Source: Gracilaria domingensis (Eukaryota; Rhodophyta; Florideophyceae; Gracilariales; Gracilariaceae). From it: 64,000 bases of DNA. The notes under the pieces were generated by a model. It searched no databases, was not told where the DNA came from, and worked only from the letters and a program-made list of their open reading frames with translations. Made by a program: the position numbers and the translations under genes. Positions 1 through 10,182 of the stretch are shown one piece after another (the first letter of the stretch is position 1; the number at the start of each line of letters is the position of its first letter). The stretch spans positions 305,617 to 369,616 of the forward strand of contig VCMS01000014.1 in NCBI GenBank assembly GCA_022539475.1, read 5' to 3'.

Positions 1-1
1 G

Positions 2-118
2 GCTGTGGAGCGGTACTTCTCCATGGTGGGGGAAGGTTTGGTGCGGAATCAAGTCACTGACACCGCGCGGGGAAGAGTGCTGACTGCGTCCCGACTCTGC
101 ACGGGAAGTGGATTTTAA
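2..118 (+). CDS. C-terminal fragment, possibly hAT-family transposase
   Basis: The window opens inside a reading frame that ends with TAA at 116-118. The 38 visible residues contain VERYFSMVGEGLVRN. This resembles the C-terminal dimerisation segment of hAT transposases, in which an (S/A)xERxFSxxG motif is followed by an Arg and a Leu-rich stretch. The rest of the gene lies upstream of the window, so nothing can be said about its integrity. It could equally be an unrelated host gene; the match rests on one short motif. Confidence 0.35.
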   Translation, partial: AVERYFSMVGEGLVRNQVTDTARGRVLTASRLCTGSGF

Positions 119-3100
119 CCGGTGCACGTCCGCTTTACGGACCCCGTAAATGACTGCCCAAGTTGATTTACCAGTTCCTGGCCATCTCGTTTTTTTTTTG
201 GTTAAGGATTGAAAATCATGCCAATTGCTTCGGAATCTGCAAAGGCACGAGGCTTCCGCTTTGGAAAGTTCATTTCACCTTGAAGGTGTTTGTCGTCGTG
301 TTGTAGCCAATCATCGAGGTGATACAGTAGATATCATACGAGGGCCACGTCAGGGCTTGGGCAAGACTGGATTCGTGCGTAACAGTTCATCCTCCTGAGG
401 GACATCTCTCTTACCGAAAGGAGCTCTTTCTATGCATAGTTCGAACTTGCTGTTTTACTCTCTTTATAGACCCTGTACAAATAAAAATCCTACTCTAACC
501 TTACCCCTGCTCGGCGTAAACAGTGTAACTTACGCCGTCTTCCCCGATCCTTATCCGTGCAGAAAGTTTTATTTCGGGGTGCAGACAATTTTCCCTGTAT
601 TAGAAGAGGTATCCGTATCACTGGGGTCCTTGTAGTTCCGGTGCGCAGTGCCGCACACTCCCGTCGTGTTAAAACTCAGAAATGTGTCAACAGTGAGTCC
701 AGGGCAACGCTACAAAAAGGCAGAGCAGGTTCCCAGGTTAAACCTTACAGAGCGCGCAGGAGATGCACCACATTCTATAAACCCTGACCTTGAAAATATC
801 AAATCCACCCCGATCTCTCACTCTTTGCAAGAAAAGGGCACGCAAGGGCTTTATTACTGTAGAAACGATAATTCGTACTGTAGATATCTGTTGTCAACCT
901 CCGCAATCGAGAGCCCGTCAAAAACAAAAAAGCAGCGCGTCTTTGTAGCTACAAGACACATAAAAGCCTGCTTGCTTTGGCACTTCGTCACGCAATCACG
1001 CCATAATTTTTGGATGTACAAGTCGTACAAGTCAATTCCCTTCTCTCCGAGGTACCTTCGGTAGAAGAAACCAGACAACAAAGCGCCACTGTGCTCAGGC
1101 ACTACCAGCACAGCCGAAGTTACGTGTAGGCGGATACATGTTAAAACTTCACGACTTGGTGAGTCGATGAAGCCTTCGGCTTGGATTCGGTGCGTTCACA
1201 ACCCTGCTGCAAGATACGTCCAAGCAAAACATCTTTCTTTGAATTGCTGAATCGTGTCATTGGTTCAGAACACTTGCATTCGAGCCGTCGTGGCGAGTAA
1301 GCCCTTTCCTCTTCTTGAAATCAAATAAGAGTTCTGTTAACGATATTGCGATTCTACGCTACTTCTGATGCATACACCGGTGGAGAATGAACATAAGCGG
1401 ATGCAAGCGCTTTAGGTAACTTAAATGGCCGTCGGGATCATCCTGTCATGATGACAAGCCCTTATCTCGTTCACACATATTGCACAGGTCAAGAGTTAAC
1501 GCTTATCCCTCTGGGAGCACACCACTGAATGCCACATCGTAACTCGACTAGAAACAGCATATAATGTTAGATTTATGCACCTGAGAGTTTTATGGAAATG
1601 GAAGCACTGACCTTCTCAAGGATCCAGATTCAGCGGTGGGGAGCCTGCATTACTGTACACTCGTGGTGATTGGAAAGTTGTATTGCTTTTTGTCAGTCAA
1701 ATAACTAGTAAGTTCCGATACTTTTGTAGCTCGTTGAAAATTTCAAAGCTGTCAGCTTTGAGCTGAAGACGAGCTGTCTTGAACAGTTGGTTAAGAGTTA
1801 CCTTGTGGTCTATTCCATACTCTTGTAATACACGCGTTTCTTCTCATTGCGTAGTGTCTTTATTTGCTGAGGTGTGTGGAATAAAGAACAAGAGTTGTAC
1901 GGCTCCCGTTGTGTACACTGAGCAAACTAGGACCGAAAGCACTGAAGCTTTCCAAGCCGAGAACGGATGTAGAAGAGACAGCTCAGATTCTTCGCTCGAA
2001 ACGTAACGCTTTTTTCTTGAGTTTTTCAAGAGAAGTGTAAAGCAATCACGCAATCACCGACAGTTGTCAGCACTGTGTTGGATACACCAACGTACGGTCG
2101 CTCTTTTTCCAGTGCGTCATACAACTTGTTCAACAAAAAACATTTTGTAGGCAATCCTTCTCGTTGACATTTTATTCTAAACGCCGGGAGTGCAGTGCAG
2201 CTACTCATCGCATTGAGGTAGTCCAAAAGGGGCCGAGACGGCGCCAAAAACGTCCAATGAGACTCTTTGACTCTGATTCTGACTCTGACACGTTCGCCTT
2301 GTCGGGAAAATCATAGAAGGAGTCCCACTCGGAGGTAAAGTATATGATCGTTCATGACCCAAGTTGAGCGCCAACCAAATATAGCTTTTGTTGAACAGGG
2401 AGGTGGAAGCTAAACGTAGCAAGCAGAAACCAAACATAAGGTATTCTTGTCCTGCTCAAAACATTGTTACCCATTTGTCACCATCACCAAGGCAATGAAG
2501 TGGAGAATCAGCTCTCTCACTGCAACAGGAAAAGTGCTCAATGAGTCCGCATTGAGTACGTAAAGAAAATGACTGCGATAATGGTCGGTTTTGGCTTTAA
2601 GGGTAAAGCCAAGCTTGGTGCAGCACTGCTATTAGGCCGACAGGCATGTCATCAACTCGTTGTATCGTGATGACTGTAGAATTGCCAAAGTACATGGTAC
2701 TTGTCATCTCTTGAAGCAGAACCCTGAGAGCTGGATTGTGTGCACAGTTAAGGCATGCTCTTCTTCTTCTTTACTTCGGGCAATAGCTCCCGATTGAAGG
2801 GCTGAAGTGAAACTATCCACAAATAGATTTCTCTTACTAAAAAGGTAAGAACTGATGAGGACGTTCTCTTCCCCACGTTGGCAAGTCTAATTCGCGGCAT
2901 TGTACTAGTGCAGGAATAGTGTGTCGTCTCGACGAGGGCGAGGTACTCGGAGATTAGTTTAGAGGGAGAGAGGGTGTGGATCATCTTTATGATAGCCCTG
3001 TGCCATGTACCTGTACATGTACATGTACAGCCGACTTCGAAGGTCATGCTGCTCCGCGAGCATTGTTGAAGCAGCCAAGCACAAGGCGGCAGCAGCACTA

Positions 3101-3323
3101 TGACGCCAGCAGAGGAGCATTCGAGTCCTTGTTCAAGATGTTTAAACTCTTTAACGGTTAATAGTCAATAAATTATATCTCGCAGATTACACAATCTAAT
3201 GACATTGCTGCGAATAGATAGAAGGGTTCGAACGAAAAAGAGGCGAGCCGATCACTCAGGTTTGTGTTTGAGTGGGGAAGGATTAGTATGCGGACAAACT
3301 ATCAGTTAGTTACGGCGCCCTGG
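119..3323. other. Intergenic, no gene recognised
   Basis: No frame in this 3.2-kb stretch gives a convincing protein. The longest candidates, such as 648-1064 on the plus strand, have no domain, no sensible composition and poor start contexts. The only structured feature I see is the palindrome at 3011-3030. It lies between the transposase-like remnant and the 3' end of the heparinase-like gene, so it may hold degraded repeat DNA. Confidence 0.5.
3011..3030. repeat. Perfect 20-bp palindrome
   Basis: CTGTACATGTACATGTACAG equals its own reverse complement and is also a short GTACAT tandem. It sits about 300 nt beyond the stop codon of the heparinase-like gene. No function is known. Confidence 0.8.
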
Positions 3324-6300
3324 TCACTTTCTGTTGCGCCTCCATCGATTGCGCCTCCACTGATTGCGTCTCCACCAGTTCCGCCTCCACCACCACTTGC
3401 GTCTCCACGTTTGCTTTCGTGCGTTCACAACTGATGCAGATGGTGTCTTTGAACTTGAAACAGTCGGGATAGGGCTTGAAGATGCGGAAAGCACAGCTGA
3501 CAAACTCGGTGACGCAGACAGAGTCGGAATGGGAGATGAACTTGGTGATACTGAAGCCATCGGAGTGGGGCTGACGGACGTGGACGGTACGACAGATGAA
3601 CTCGGTGATGCAGATGGCGTCGGACTAATAGATGCGCTCGGTGTCTCTGAAACAGTCGGAATCGGGCTCGCTGATGCTGATGGTGCGACAGACGAACTCT
3701 GTGATGCAGATGGCGTCGGACTGATAGATGCGCTCGGTGTCTCTGAAGCAGTCGGAGAGGGGCTCGCGTATGCCAATGGTGCAACAGACGAACTTAGTGA
3801 CGCAGATGGGGTCGGAATAGGAGATGCAGAAACAGAGGGTATAACTGACGGAGAGCTGCTTGGTGCCGAACGATGCGTCACAGAATTCGATCGAGAAGAA
3901 CCCTGTGAGTTGCTATCCAATTCGCTCATCTGTCGTACCCCGTGCGTTTCTGCATCAACGCCATAGTAGAACTCTTCATCATTGAACACGACCTTGAGCA
4001 ACTCACAAGAAGTCTGTTCCATCGAAAACTGCTCTGGAGCGCCCAAGTGAGGATAGAATGCCATCCAGATCAATTCTTCTTCATCGTGGTCGCTTCGCAC
4101 CACAAGTCGACTGTGTCGCTTATCGCTCTTGAATGTTTCTGTCCTGTAGGACACTGATCGCCCCCGTGTCAAAACGTGAACATCAACCTGAGCAATTCCG
4201 TCATCCACCAACACCATCCGGCACCGATTCTCCTCGCAACTCGATGATTCGCTCTCCACCTCCACGTTGTCCCCGAGCGCTAGGTACGACTCAAACTTGT
4301 CCTTCGAGCGGGAGCCCGACACTCTTGCGGAGTCAACAACCATAAAGAAGCCCGGTCCGCTTCCTGCGCGGTTAAGAACCACAGACCGCACCATCCACGA
4401 CAGTGGTATTTCCCGGTAGTCCCTTCTCCAAGTCCACATCCCCCGGAACCCTACCTCATCGTCTCCATGCATGTTAAACCCGTCCCGCGTGAATCCCAGG
4501 TCCGCGCCGTCATCGTCGGCTGGCCACCCAAAGTCGCGTGGATGCCCGTACACCGCAGTGTCGAACACTTTCCGTTCCTGATTCGCAGTGCCGTCATCAT
4601 CGTACACTGTCACAAGTGCCGTCGGCGCCTTATCGTGCGGCCAGTTTGGTGCCCATTGCACGTTGTACGCATAAGTCAAGTCCGCCACTGCGATGACGTG
4701 CGTACCAGTATCCTCCGTGCGAACCATGCGAACTGACGGCGCCTTGGCGTCCTGCGCGAGACCGTTCACGTGGAGGAGAGAATGCTTCCTGGAGTCGATG
4801 TTATAATTCCAGCGGTAGTCATCGATCCAAGCCGTCTTGAAGGCTGTGAGAGTGAAAATGCCGCGGTCTGCATTATCGTGTCCGGGAAACATGGCGTCAG
4901 GGCGCGCATCGAAGTGCACATACAGTGCGTCCTCCGCCTGGCTGCTTCGCGCAATCAGCAATCCTCGACGAGGGCTGAAGTACGAGAGGGGAAAGTGCTT
5001 TGCAAACTCTTCCTCCAGACCCTGCGGCGACTCTGCGTATGTCGAAGTTCCGTGCTCCATTCCGAGCACCGTCACATGCATTATGTTCTGGCCCCACTGG
5101 ATCCGGCACGGGTTGTTATTCTTGAAGCTCTTGCCCATCCTCTGCTTCCAAACCATTTGCGGCAGCGCCCCATCGGGATAAGCGTACTTGAATAGTGCTG
5201 CCCAGGCGGGGTACGAGATCCCACCCCCAGACGAATGGCCCACAATTCGAGCACATTGCCATGGCTCCATCATTTGGGCTGCGTTGTGGATCAACCCGCG
5301 GAATCTGTCTGTATTCATCACTTGCAGTCCTCGACGTTCGGCCGCAACCAGCGCAAGAGATCCTTCGCGAAGCGCGATAAAGTATGTATATGCGTCTTCA
5401 AATGTAGCTCCATCCGGGTACACCGCATGCGTCATGTACGCCCGAATCATTGCGGAAAACCGCGTATCAAGACCGACATTGAACCCATCATCGCCGCTTG
5501 ACGATAGCACAGCGGATGAGTATACATCATACTCGGTTTCTCCTTCAAGGACGAGGTTTGTGATGTAAAGATGTCCATGATAAAGGGCCCAATTGCTGAA
5601 GATGCGATGAGGATGTTGGACAGCGTTCGGAGAGCTGCGTGAGCTCTCAAGTGCCGTTCCCCATGAGGTCTGCTTGTACATGAGCATTGCCAGCGCGCTC
5701 AGAACGAATGTCTTTTCCTCATCGGCAAATCGGTCGTACATGACATCCAACGCAAGCGCTAGCGAAGCTCCTGCTGAGTACCAGTCGTTTTGAACCTGGA
5801 ACCATCTTCTTTCGTCCCACAAGAATGCGCGAGATCCAGTTCGTTCTGTTGGACACTTACCGGCACAATTCACGGCGCGATGGGCGAGTAGCACTTTGGC
5901 CCATGCGACAGACGCCTTCACACAGTCGTCCACGCTGGTTGTCATGAACGACGCGGCACTGCCACGCTCTTTCACTACCTTCTCATTCACGCTACTCCAT
6001 ACTGCACACATGAAGAAGCTTTGGCAGTAACGTTCAGTCATGTTCATGATGTGACTCGCCAATGGTTCGAGTTCATCCAACTCCTTGCGAGAAGCGGATG
6101 ACAAATCCTGCTTCCCACTGTACACGGCAGTCTCACCATCGCGTTCCATTTGTGCCAGTCTCTGTAGAAGGGGATTCGATTCAGCGAGGTGCAACGAAGT
6201 TCGACGAGAAAAATGGGACCAAGAAGTCTTCAGGTCGAACGTGTCTTCGTTCGAATAGCGTTCTAAGAGCTGCTGCCATCCGCTTTGATCAAACAATATG

Positions 6301-6518
6301 CGGGGATGGACAGTCGGTTTAAAGGCAGCTGAAGGAGCCGGAGTGATTGCTGCTTTTCCAAACAGTGAACGGTGCGGTCCTGACTTCATAAAGGTGCTTA
6401 TTCGGTTAACGCTTGGTTCATAAAAGTCTTCGCCAGGAAGGTTTCGAGTCGCAACGGCCAATGCTGTAGAAAATCCCCATGCCACCAGGAATAGACGAGC
6501 AATTGAAAATGTTAACAT
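3324..6518 (-). CDS. Secreted heparinase II/III-like (alginate-lyase-like) polysaccharide lyase with Ser/Pro region and Trp/Arg tail
   Basis: A 1064-residue protein beginning with a hydrophobic signal peptide (about residues 1-21, ending near TALAVA). The long alpha-helical part resembles the toroid domain of heparinase II/III-like enzymes, with HPHRIFSNWALYHGHLY and YPDGATFEDAYTYF. It is followed by a beta-sandwich part with HDNADRGIFTLTAFKT, a pattern typical of the family. Such enzymes cleave uronate-containing polysaccharides by beta-elimination; the substrate here is unknown. After about residue 895 comes a Ser/Pro/Ala-rich segment built on a 32-residue repeat. The last 27 residues contain eight Trp, twelve Arg and two Lys, arranged around WRRN. 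The signal peptide and linker suggest action outside the cell or in the wall. The tail may bind anionic polysaccharide (inference). Confidence 0.75.
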   Translation of the reverse strand: MLTFSIARLFLVAWGFSTALAVATRNLPGEDFYEPSVNRISTFMKSGPHRSLFGKAAITPAPSAAFKPTVHPRILFDQSGWQQLLERYSNEDTFDLKTSWSHFSRRTSLHLAESNPLLQRLAQMERDGETAVYSGKQDLSSASRKELDELEPLASHIMNMTERYCQSFFMCAVWSSVNEKVVKERGSAASFMTTSVDDCVKASVAWAKVLLAHRAVNCAGKCPTERTGSRAFLWDERRWFQVQNDWYSAGASLALALDVMYDRFADEEKTFVLSALAMLMYKQTSWGTALESSRSSPNAVQHPHRIFSNWALYHGHLYITNLVLEGETEYDVYSSAVLSSSGDDGFNVGLDTRFSAMIRAYMTHAVYPDGATFEDAYTYFIALREGSLALVAAERRGLQVMNTDRFRGLIHNAAQMMEPWQCARIVGHSSGGGISYPAWAALFKYAYPDGALPQMVWKQRMGKSFKNNNPCRIQWGQNIMHVTVLGMEHGTSTYAESPQGLEEEFAKHFPLSYFSPRRGLLIARSSQAEDALYVHFDARPDAMFPGHDNADRGIFTLTAFKTAWIDDYRWNYNIDSRKHSLLHVNGLAQDAKAPSVRMVRTEDTGTHVIAVADLTYAYNVQWAPNWPHDKAPTALVTVYDDDGTANQERKVFDTAVYGHPRDFGWPADDDGADLGFTRDGFNMHGDDEVGFRGMWTWRRDYREIPLSWMVRSVVLNRAGSGPGFFMVVDSARVSGSRSKDKFESYLALGDNVEVESESSSCEENRCRMVLVDDGIAQVDVHVLTRGRSVSYRTETFKSDKRHSRLVVRSDHDEEELIWMAFYPHLGAPEQFSMEQTSCELLKVVFNDEEFYYGVDAETHGVRQMSELDSNSQGSSRSNSVTHRSAPSSSPSVIPSVSASPIPTPSASLSSSVAPLAYASPSPTASETPSASISPTPSASQSSSVAPSASASPIPTVSETPSASISPTPSASPSSSVVPSTSVSPTPMASVSPSSSPIPTLSASPSLSAVLSASSSPIPTVSSSKTPSASVVNARKQTWRRKWWWRRNWWRRNQWRRNRWRRNRK
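3327..3407 (-). repeat. Short tandem repeat coding for the (W)WRRN tail
   Basis: The 3' end of the heparinase-like gene is a degenerate tandem of roughly 15 nt, visible on the plus strand as repeated TTGCGCCTCCA and TTGCGTCTCCA. It encodes WRRN-type units up to the stop codon. The 27 encoded residues have a calculated net charge of about +14. Confidence 0.75.
3511..3894. repeat. 96-nt coding minisatellite in the heparinase-like gene
   Basis: Similar units start at 3511, 3607, 3703 and 3799, an exact 96-nt spacing, each opening with GA(T/C)GCAGA. Because 96 is a multiple of three, each unit encodes 32 residues of Ser/Pro-rich linker and copy number can vary without breaking the frame. The outer units have diverged and the end of the array is approximate. 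Confidence 0.8.
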
Positions 6519-7795
6519 CTCGACAGTTAGGTGATTATTGAGTTATGTACAAGAGAATAGAATAAGAGAGAAGTACTGAGTTTGATGCCAAGAGGATTAT
6601 CCGGTCAAGGTGGAAGAGTGCTTATAAGCACTTTCTCATATTGATGAGGACAAAGGATCCACGCCTGCACAAGCTTGTTGTCAAATGCGGTAGCATCCCA
6701 ATGCGAAAGGCATCCAGAATGAGAACTCGTGCCAATGCGGTAGCATCCTAATGCGAACCACTTCCAGAATGAGCACTCATGCGGATCATACATACAGGTC
6801 TTGTTCGGGAAACAGTTGTACCTACATCGGCTCTTAGTACAGCTGTTTGGTTCCACTGCGCTGATATGTGTCATATTCGCGAGCAAAATGGCTCAGAGTT
6901 GGCGTTTGCCTCATACGAATGTCGCAAAGTAGAGTGTGTCTCGCTTTTCGAAACAAGTGGCTGACGGCACGATTACACTTGCGGCCTTCTATGAGCTCAG
7001 CAAACTCCTTTCCACCATATTGATGAGGTGGTTGACGGCGGAATGAGACATCAGCATGACAGACATATTCTTGGAAGGGAAGCTTGCCTTGGGTAGCGAG
7101 ATTAGCGCCAGAACTGGCCCAGAAAGTGGGATTAGCATTGGCTTTCCCTTACAGGCTTAGGAGAAATCCGGATGTATACGAGCTCGAGTTCATAACGTCC
7201 AGATGCTAAGTCAAAGCAATCTCATGGAGGAGGAGCGAGAGGAACCCATGAGGAGTGAAGTCACCTTCCTGCTTGCAGCATCTCCAACGAATCAAGACGA
7301 TTGGTAGAAACACCGTATTCTTCGGCATCAAGGGTAAGGTGAGCGATACTATCCCTCATCAGTGTCCGTGCGCGTCAGCGCCGCCCCGATGAAGTCAACG
7401 AGCGATGGGCCCTATGCGCACGTAGGCTGATGCGTTGAAGGCACGGCATTTCGACAAGGAACATTGACCCCAAGTCGCGCAGCAAGGCGCCAAATACTTC
7501 ATCGCAGATGCCATCCAATCACAGGGCGTCTCTAGGCAAACGGCGCACACAAAAATCTCCGCGAACCAATCATTGCGCGCGCAACACGGCGTCATCTGGA
7601 AATCAGCAGACGTCAACAACTTTCTTTCTACGCATCATATACCGCAACGAGGAAACAGCTGCCTTCACATGCGCCTTTGGCTACCTCCTATCTCCATAAA
7701 CGCGACCACGTCCCGCTCACAGACCGCATACTCCATCGACACGAGCTCCAGACGAAATTGCTTCCGGCAGATCTGAACTTTGTTTTGTTACGATC
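6519..7795. other. Intergenic between divergent heparinase-like and GPI genes
   Basis: This stretch separates the starts of two divergent genes and must hold both promoters. I see no CCAAT or TATA element that can be assigned with confidence, and no protein with a recognisable domain. A 50-nt tandem duplication lies at 6684-6783. Confidence 0.5.
6684..6783. repeat. Two-copy 50-nt tandem repeat
   Basis: The motif AATGCGGTAGCATCC starts at 6684 and again at 6734, and the following bases stay similar, with CCAGAATGAG in each copy. This gives two imperfect 50-nt units upstream of the heparinase-like gene. Confidence 0.8.
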
Positions 7796-9685
7796 ATGCA
7801 AGCCTTCCTAGCACCAGCCGCAGTTCCGCTGCGCGGAAGCACGGCCGCTGCCGTCTCCACGCGCGTGACCGGCGTTCATCAGGCACGACGCGCGGCCCCG
7901 AGCATGGTAGTTCTCGGGAAGCCACCAAGCTCATCTGGTATACCGTCATCATCTCCAGAAGACGATTCGTCATCATCTCCATCGTTAGTATCGTCGCTGC
8001 CGGAATGGAAGGCATTGCAGCGACACAAGGAAAACGTCATTGACAAGACGCATTTGCGACAATTGCTTGATGATGAGAAGAGAGTTGAAAAACTTTATGC
8101 GGAATATGATGGCGTCTATATGGACTATTCCCGTCAGAGGATTACTCTTGAAACGAAGAGAATGCTGCTTGAATTGGCGGAGGCTGTTGGCCTTGAGCAA
8201 CGTATTAAGGAGATGTTTTCTGGGAAGAAGATCAACACAACTGAGAATCGCGCTGTTCTTCACACCGCGTTGCGTGCGAAAAGAAGTGAAGTGTTGATGC
8301 TGGATGGTGTTAACGTTGTGGAGCAAGTGCACTCGGTACTTACTCGCATCCGCAAGTTCACGGATCTTGTTCGATCCGGGAAGCATCTTGGTGCGACTGG
8401 AAAGCACATCAAGAACTTTGTTGCAGTTGGCATTGGCGGTAGTTATCTGGGTCCTGACTTTGTGTACGAGGCACTGAAGACTGACGCTGAAGCATCTAGC
8501 GCTGGTCAGCAAGCTGGCTATTCTCTTCACTTCCTTGCGAATGTTGACCCGGTTGATGTCAAACGCGCATTGGATGGATTTGATCCAGAGGAGACGATGG
8601 TGATCGTTGTGAGCAAGACGTTTACAACTCGGGAGACGATTGTCAATGCCAAGACAGTTAGAACCTGGCTTTGGGACAATATGGGCAATGATCCTAGCAT
8701 TGTTCGTCAACATATGGTTGCCTGCAGTACGAATATGGAGAAGACAAAGGAGTTTGGTATAGCTCCAGAGAACGTATTTCCATTTTGGGACTGGGTTGGC
8801 GGACGTTACTCCGTATGCGCTTCAGTTGGTGCGTTGCCACTGAGTCTTGTTTACGGGTACAACGTATTTGAGAAGTTTCTCAGCGGAGCCCGCAGTATCG
8901 ATAAGCATCTTGTCAACGCTCCATTGGAAAGAAACATTCCCGTTCTGATGGGATTGATGGGAGTATGGAATATGAGCTTCATGGGTTACAAGTCGCGCGC
9001 GATGCATCCCTATACCGAGGCTTTGAACAAGTTGCCAGCTCATATTCAACAGGTTGATATGGAAAGCAATGGTAAGCACGTTTCTCGACATGGAGTTGAA
9101 CTTGACTTCGAAGTTGGGGAAGTCGATTTTGGAGAGCCTGGAACACTAGGTCAGCATAGTTTCTTCCAGTTGCTGCATATGGGACAGACTGTGCCTTGCA
9201 CGTTCATCGGCTTCATCGAGTCTCAGAACCCAACATGCCAGGACGGCGAACCTGTTAGCAATCACGATGAACTTATGTCGAACTTTTTTGCGCAACCAGA
9301 TGCGTTGGCAAGAGGAAAGACGGCTGAGGAATGCCGTGCGGAGGGGCGACCTGAATGGTTGGTCCCTCATGTTACGTTTAGTGGAAATCGTCCGTCTTTG
9401 TCTCTTTTGCTTCCCGTGTTGAATGCCTACACTTGCGGTCAGTTGTTGTCCATATTCGAACATCGTACGGCAGTACAGGGATTCATATGGGACATCAACA
9501 GCTTCGATCAGTGGGGAGTAGAGCTCGGAAAGGTTCTTGCTACCCAGGTTCGCAAGCAGCTTAACCAAGCTAGATATCATGGAAAAGATGTCACCGGGTT
9601 TAACGCCTCCACGAAGCGACTTGTTGAACGCTACTTGTTTGGCTCGGTCGGATGTGCGTTCGATGAGATTATCGATTATGAGTAA
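7796..9685 (+). CDS. GPI: Glucose-6-phosphate isomerase, probably plastid-targeted
   Basis: This enzyme interconverts glucose 6-phosphate and fructose 6-phosphate in glycolysis, gluconeogenesis and starch metabolism. The 629-residue product carries family hallmarks: [11 protein letters not shown] for phosphate binding, [29 protein letters not shown] with the catalytic Glu, [11 protein letters not shown] with the catalytic His, and [10 protein letters not shown] near the C-terminus. The first 70 or so residues are not part of the enzyme. They begin MQAFLAP and are rich in Ala, Arg and Ser, like an algal plastid transit peptide. The start is the first ATG of the frame. No intron is needed. The gene converges with the ATG16-like gene. 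Plastid location is inferred from the leader only. Confidence 0.93.
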   Translation: MQAFLAPAAVPLRGSTAAAVSTRVTGVHQARRAAPSMVVLGKPPSSSGIPSSSPEDDSSSSPSLVSSLPEWKALQRHKENVIDKTHLRQLLDDEKRVEKLYAEYDGVYMDYSRQRITLETKRMLLELAEAVGLEQRIKEMFSGKKINTTENRAVLHTALRAKRSEVLMLDGVNVVEQVHSVLTRIRKFTDLVRSGKHLGATGKHIKNFVAVGIGGSYLGPDFVYEALKTDAEASSAGQQAGYSLHFLANVDPVDVKRALDGFDPEETMVIVVSKTFTTRETIVNAKTVRTWLWDNMGNDPSIVRQHMVACSTNMEKTKEFGIAPENVFPFWDWVGGRYSVCASVGALPLSLVYGYNVFEKFLSGARSIDKHLVNAPLERNIPVLMGLMGVWNMSFMGYKSRAMHPYTEALNKLPAHIQQVDMESNGKHVSRHGVELDFEVGEVDFGEPGTLGQHSFFQLLHMGQTVPCTFIGFIESQNPTCQDGEPVSNHDELMSNFFAQPDALARGKTAEECRAEGRPEWLVPHVTFSGNRPSLSLLLPVLNAYTCGQLLSIFEHRTAVQGFIWDINSFDQWGVELGKVLATQVRKQLNQARYHGKDVTGFNASTKRLVERYLFGSVGCAFDEIIDYE

Positions 9686-10182
9686 TCCTTGGGTGCCATT
9701 TGTCTAGCATCTGCGATAATAGTTTTGACCATCTGCTTCCTTTCAGAGAAGGGACCGCGTAAATCACGTTTATGAGTTGAGCCCAAGAAGATTGTTTGAC
9801 AGTCAGGAGTGCTTGCTAGAGCTTTTTTTTGTTTACGTGCTACGGAACTGGACCTCTTGTAAAAACAAGTTATTGGGTTGTACAAAGGTAGTTCAAACTC
9901 TTCTTCAACTTGTCTTTTGAGCCTATGGCTCAAAATATCGAACAAGACGCACATCGTTGTGTTAAATGGACAATGGAGATTCTGTCCTTCCAGACAAGTT
10001 AATTGCACGCATGTGTTTTTGAACGCCGATGAGTAGTACGTTCGAGAATAACGATAGGTGGCGTTAGTGCTCAAAGTAGGATCTCCGAGAAGGATGGCAT
10101 AGACGATGTCTATTCAACAACCGCGACTTTGATGCTGTACACTTCAACGGATACAACTCAGACAAGACTTACGGAAAGAGTT
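9686..10182. other. Intergenic between convergent 3' ends
   Basis: This roughly 0.5-kb spacer lies between the stop codons of the GPI and ATG16-like genes. It should contain both polyadenylation regions. I find no gene or repeat in it. Confidence 0.6.

Noticed and set aside
648-1064. 138-codon plus-strand frame near the window start
   Set aside because: No domain, overlaps an equally long frame on the other strand, and codon pattern looks random.
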